In this document: in pieces, positions 59,171-64,000 of the stretch
Position numbering within the stretch: position 1 is the first letter of the stretch
Layout: every line of letters begins with the position of its first letter
Assembly: GCF_003590095.1 (NCBI RefSeq)
Contig: NC_039481.1
Location: 4,278,001 to 4,342,000, forward strand
Length of the DNA: 64,000 nt
Reading direction: 5' to 3'
Origin: Trichoplusia ni
Taxonomy: Eukaryota > Arthropoda > Insecta > Lepidoptera > Noctuidae
Position numbers and translations under genes: made by a program
The notes under the pieces: generated by a model
The model's database searches: none
The model's input: the letters and a program-made list of their open reading frames with translations, nothing else
Told to the model about the DNA's origin: nothing

Positions 59171-59400
59171 TTGTAGTGCTACGGTCATCATACCGGGATA
59201 CGTGGGTCCGGTTCTTACCCAGGACATACCTATGTGTGTGTGATAAGCACGATCATTTGTTCTGTGTTTGGGTATAATAAATCTATAATATGTATGTATT
59301 TAGAAATTTTAAGTATGTCTATCAGCTGTCTAGTAATCATAATACAAGCTCTGCTTGGTTTGTCACTAGATGCCATTGCGTGTTGTAGAATATTATTATA
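59171..59400 (+). mobile_element. tRNA-derived SINE, copy 2 of the second family
   Basis: It aligns by eye to 7621-7832 over most of its length (for example 'agtatgtctatcagctgtct' and 'aatacaagctctgcttg'). The tRNA-like head is more diverged, with 'gggtccggttcttaccc' at the box B position. The 91-residue plus-strand frame and the 70-residue minus-strand frame here are shadows of this copy. Confidence 0.65.
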
Positions 59401-61595
59401 TAAAAACCAGCCAACAAACAAATTCCATAGAGAATCAATCATAATTCACGTGTTATTTTTTCTAGCACTAATAAATATTTTACATTTTGGTAAGAAGGAG
59501 TTCACATGATAAACAATTCGCATCACATAAAACAAGAGAACGCGAACCACGTCGTTACCGTTGTATACAATTAACATACCAGTGTTTCAGTCTGCTTGAT
59601 TTCTGACTTAATTATTCCAATTTCGCCGCAAACGATGTCAACTGCAATCATTGAATTCATCATGTGCCATGGCGACCAGCGCGCTAGAACTGCAATTTTA
59701 ATCGGATTTCAGTACTGATTCGTTCCGCCCGAGGATCTTAATAAGCTGGTCAATGCGGAGATGTGATTAAAACGTGACTATGAAACAATGCAATTAGTAT
59801 GGAACACGTATACTCTATTAACTTTCACTATCAATTTATACCAGTAGTAAAGTTACCTATTATTCCCTTTTGGTTAAATGCAATTCATCATAAACTCACA
59901 TTATTTCTTAATTTAAGCCATCAGTCAAAATAAAGATGTTTTCGGCTAGTATAATGGAATCTTATACGCATTCTGAGAAATTGGAATGAATGTTTATGGA
60001 GGCCATTACATGTAATTCCCATAACACAGTACCACAAGACAGAAGTAGGACAATATCCCAAGAGATCTACTTAGTTTGGGCGTTAATAACACGAGTGATA
60101 TATCGGCCATATTATCTAAGTAGCCAAGATATTGTTCCGCTGAATGTTCCTCAAAGAAACTCTAATATTATTACTTCAATGCATTTGTAAGTTGAACTGT
60201 GAGCGAAGTTGTAAGCTGCACTCAAGACCGACATACATTATTAGTCGCCGGTGCAATGCTACTTCATAGTCAGACACCCAGCGAAATTGCATTTTGAGCA
60301 ACGCTACATTTACAAGCGACTTGTCACCAAGCACAACGTTTTCAGGTGAAAACTTTAAATATGAATAAAGTTGCCGCGGAAAAGTACACCTTTGTAGTTT
60401 GCAGATACAAAATTGTTTGACTTAATGGAAACTGAAACAACGTAAAGTGGAAACGTCAACACTTTTGAATAAAAGTATATTTAAGACAAAGAGAATTTGC
60501 AAATGAACCAAAAGACAGACAATAGAATTTGGTTGAAAATCCACTCCCTCCTCGTGTTTCGAACAAAGTTTACCCGCTATAAATTGGTTGACATCCTATT
60601 TACAGTACATCGGCAGGGTAGCTTGTATAGGCGCAGAATGTAAACAAACTATCGACCTCAAATCCTCGAAGTGAAGCACGCCGGCTCACCTGTCCCCGGG
60701 ATTATTCAAGTCCCGCATTTAGCTGGCTTTACGGGATTAGGGAACGACGCGGGATATCGCGAAAGTAAGCAGCCGGATGCTCGTTTATCCACTGACAGAT
60801 CTTTACTTTGTTTTACTTTTCAAGTCACGAACCGCGGGAACACTGCTCCCTAGGTGACTGTTGTACAATACAACTCTACATTTGTAACTTTTGTCAAATT
60901 TCAAAGACTTGATATAGGAAATCGTGCAGATAGATATATTGATGAGATTCTACAGTCTTTAAATAACTTTCGTCGATAATTGATTTGTATTTTAATTGTT
61001 GAAAGTGGATTACAAAATAATCTTTCGGAAATAATCTAGTCCAATTTACTAGTCTGGTCTAATACTAGTACTAACAGACGAAGGTAAATGTTAACTCTAC
61101 AATAATTCACATAGAGCTGAAAATTGTTGAAAGTCTTTAATACAACGGTGCGGTCGGAACTTTATTATGATTTAACAAATAATTGTGTATCTAACCCCCA
61201 ACAATTTTCAGCTCCATGTATAATTATGGAAGGTATATTTTGAGTGTTCTGTCCCTTCCATATTTAAAGTCTCTTAAAATATAAAAATTCGATGTCTAAT
61301 CTTGTGCCCTCCGTTGGTTTCACACTTGTCGTAAAGTGGCAGGAAAGGTGTCAGGAATCCTGCGACTTATCTGTAAATCGATACCGCCTCGCAAATGTTC
61401 GAAACATTTTAAAGGATTACACTACTTTTGAACGGATTTCTTATTTTGTGTCGTAAATAACTTAACAATGGTGACTTTGTTTCGACGGTTTATAAACCTA
61501 GATATTTGGAGTAAGAGCAAAACAAAAAAAAGGTTCGGTGACGATGACAACGGCAATGACGAATTTAATCCTTGTGGCGCTGAATTTCACAAATT
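59401..61595. other. Noncoding; GC-richer patches at 59600-59760 and 60665-60850
   Basis: No gene is seen. Both patches are of mixed composition ('catgtgccatggcgaccagc', 'cacctgtccccgggattatt') and could be conserved noncoding elements. The 60-codon frame at 60671 has no recognisable features. Confidence 0.45.
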
Positions 61596-61731
61596 TCTAA
61601 TTCGCGTGTTAAAAGACACCCGAACTCAGAACAAGAATTTGGGATCAAACAAATGCTTGTTCTACGCGGGTACGAACTCGTGACACATCGCGAACAGCGG
61701 TTTTGACGTGGTGACTACCACTGTTATCTTT
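61596..61731 (-). mobile_element. tRNA-derived SINE, third family, reversed
   Basis: Read on the minus strand it gives 'tggtagtcaccacgtcaaaa', a box B-like GAGTTCGTACCC, 'gcgtagaacaagcatttgt' and 'gagttcgggtgtcttttaac', in the family order. It accounts for the second half of a 71-residue plus-strand frame starting at 61468. Confidence 0.6.
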
Positions 61732-62776
61732 ATTCATTGAACGAGGTAGCACATGGGAACACAGGAGAGCTCAATGCCATTGAATATTTGAAGCAATCAA
61801 CGTCGGAGTCAACATCGACATGTAACTAGTTTTGACCTATTTCCATTTGAACAGATGTATTTGAGCCTGAAAAGTTTGCAAATAGCTACTCTCTTTATCA
61901 ATACTTATTAGGAGCATAACGTAGAGGTAACTCTACAAAAACTCTACATGCCTAAAAAACTAACCTAACAGAAACACAAATGACAAATCCAGTTTGCTAG
62001 CTTCTCTTATTACAACTAAAGCACTTGGAAATCTTGAAAATAATACTTAAAATAGAGATTCTTATGAAAGTGCAATCCTTTAGCTTAATGCGGACGTTAA
62101 TTACATTGTTTTTAAGACATAACTTGGGATTACCGCTGCAGATACGCTTTACCACAATGAACTGGTGGTCGGACTGTGGTCACATGAATAACGTAACCAC
62201 CAAATGCTAGAGGACGATCGTTCGGTTTAGGACACTTAGAATGTATTTTTATTTCGTCATTTTAGTCGTTCTAGAGTATATTATTTGAAGGTATGTAATG
62301 GTAATAGGCAAAAAACTGATAACGTATACTTATAACCTAATTTATATTGCATTTCACTTTTCCAGCTCTATATTTTGCAAATGTGCTCAATCTTAAACTG
62401 AACTTAACATTCCACTTCTGATTTTCAGTTTAAAAATCATTTTTTCAAAAACAAAAGTGTCTAAGAGACACGGAGACACATAACACACAGACGCCATTTA
62501 AAATGAAAAGAAAAACAAAAGCATAAAGCCGACAACGGCTGTCAAACGCAGCAGTAAAATAAAGAGCATAAACAATATATTCATGCATACGAAAATACAA
62601 TCTGTCTGTACGTCTTGCAAATTATTTATACATGCCGGTCGTTACCATTCCCGGCCCAATTTGCACTTGCCACGAATTCGTGTAGCATCTGCACCCAGTG
62701 ACCATTAGTGGAGATCCGTAGATATCTTAATAACGACGTGAACTAAAACTGCTACGGTCCTACCAAACGGCCCCGC

Positions 62777-62890
62777 CACCACGTCTTAGAGTAATATCAT
62801 TTCAGTTGTGAAAGAGAGATACCGCTGTACCAAGTGTAGTGCGCCGTCACGCTCCCACAACTACAATATTATCACTTTAAGACGTAGTGT
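62777..62890. mobile_element. Small MITE, copy 1
   Basis: The inverted ends are CACGTCTTAGAGTAATATCA-like on the left and, reversed, CTACGTCTTAAAGTGATAAT on the right. The middle 'gagagataccgctgtacca' to 'cgccgtcacgctcccac' matches 54907-54994. I do not recognise the family. Confidence 0.5.
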
Positions 62891-63304
62891 TAGTCCCCAG
62901 AAACTGGTGAGCTTAATTAAATATCTCACTACATACAAAGTGTAGTTTTAGAAATGTTTTACAAAGGATTTTCATTAATTGTTACTTTAGTTTCAGTGTT
63001 TGTGCTCGTTCGCTCTACAATTACATTCAGTTGCCGTTTGAAGTACTGTTTTCAAGCATCAGTTAATGAGTAACATCACAGAAAGGTACCTAAACATTAT
63101 TAATTGTTAAGGTGTTCAGGTGAACGACCATTTTAATGAAAAAGGCTTTCTAAATGTCACCAAGTCACATTGGCTAAATTGTGTGTGTGTAAAAAGCGTC
63201 TAAAATAATGTTAATAAAAACAAAAAACAGTCATAATTTAAAATTATTTTTCTTTTGTTCGAAACAAAAGATTGTTGAGGTATAAAACCGCGCCTGATAA
63301 TAAA

Positions 63305-63460
63305 TAGTTTAGAGTATGAAGGGTGGGTCACGGCGTCACCTGCAGCGGCCCGGTGCGCCTCGTCCGCGCCTCCGCCCGGCCGCGTCTCCACTTCAATTTG
63401 CGCCCAACCGCACTCCCAACAGAATTCAATTACGAGTACATGAATAAACATTCCTTTTTC
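63305..63460 (-). other. GC-rich island, possible exon with a good donor
   Basis: The stretch 63320-63420 is visibly far richer in G, C and CpG than anything nearby. On the minus strand CTGCAG|GTGACG (exon end 63340) is a good 5' splice site, and the frame before it is open upstream through residues such as WAQIEVETRPGGG. The 5' boundary is not clear. It could be a first exon or CpG-rich promoter region of a gene continuing beyond this window, or only a GC-rich regulatory element. Confidence 0.25.
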
Positions 63461-64000
63461 CTTTGCACGCCGACTTCATTCGGGTACGTATCGAGTGTAA
63501 GTGGAAAACTGTAATTGAGTGAAAAACTGCTCTCGATTGAAATATCGTTCCTTTGTTGACGAAATGTTCAATATTCATTTTTACTGCGAGTCCTGTTATT
63601 ACTTTTTACACATCGCTATAACATCGCAGAACACACTGCAAGCGGGAATATATATTCTGATAAAAGTACAATAGGAAATATAAGGTCGTTTATACCTCCA
63701 TAAAAGCAACGATGCCATACATCAGGAAAACAATAACCCTGGTGTTTCACACTGAAGTAGACATATGGGAAATGGACAAAAAATATATTCGAACGGAACC
63801 GTTGGAATTCTAAAGCAATCCATTACATGAAGCAAAAGCAAATCCCGACGAACGATGCTCTATAAATCCACAGTCGATGACAGATCTGGCGGGCACGCAG
63901 CACCAGCGCAGCCTTAACACTTTATATGAAAATGTTAAATTGAACTGGATTTACAGCGGCCGTAAGTCATGTCCTCGTATTTGCATAACGTATGTATACG

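Larger units (their letters stand above)
61732..64000. other. Noncoding apart from the 62777 MITE and the 63305 GC island
   Basis: AT-rich sequence without supported genes; the two notable items are listed separately. Confidence 0.5.

Overview
This window looks like nuclear DNA from a moth or butterfly (Lepidoptera, possibly a noctuoid moth). It is strongly AT-rich and has no operon structure or long open reading frames. It is littered with short repeats of kinds I recognise from lepidopteran genomes: tRNA-derived SINE copies, repeat tails beginning with a 'cgcgacttcgtccgcg'-like head, the 'tgttggggtcggcttcc' repeat, the 'cccactgctgggca' repeat, a Helitron-like piece ending in CTAG, several MITEs and a Tc1/mariner-type element. 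The taxonomic call rests on remembered repeat families, not on a database search.

Only one gene can be built with confidence. It lies on the minus strand at 51973-53531 and has three coding exons. The 226-residue product is a secreted protein with two Kazal-like cysteine modules. Both splice joins keep the frame, and each one supplies the sixth cysteine of a Kazal module. Both introns are phase 1, both are about 440 bp, and both sit a few residues after the fifth cysteine of their module. This suggests the protein arose by duplication of one Kazal-encoding unit.

Layout. 1-7520: AT-rich noncoding DNA with one weak candidate terminal exon (1944-2144) and a possible TATA promoter with a hairpin near 6530-6719. 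7520-10870: a cluster of SINEs and repeat tails. 10870-15800: repeats, an insertion with a perfect 18-bp target duplication (14327-14523), a GC-richer exon-like stretch (14628-15192) and a 10-bp tandem repeat. 15800-22500: scattered repeats. 22500-24800: a hairpin, then a 1.7-kb element whose transposase remnant joins an N-terminal module directly to the C-terminal end. 26300-30700: repeat fragments and three short hairpins, including a 27-bp hairpin without mismatches. 30700-50400: mostly noncoding DNA with occasional SINEs and a MITE at 46684-46933. 50435-51632: a Helitron-like element and a repeat tail just downstream of the Kazal gene. 53600-64000: noncoding DNA with three MITEs and other repeats, an enhancer-like stretch (54040-54360) and a GC-rich possible first exon near the right edge (63305-63460).

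The Kazal gene is probably an independent unit with its own poly(A) signal. The rest is intergenic or intronic DNA of genes whose exons lie mainly outside the window. No rRNA, functional tRNA or CRISPR was seen.
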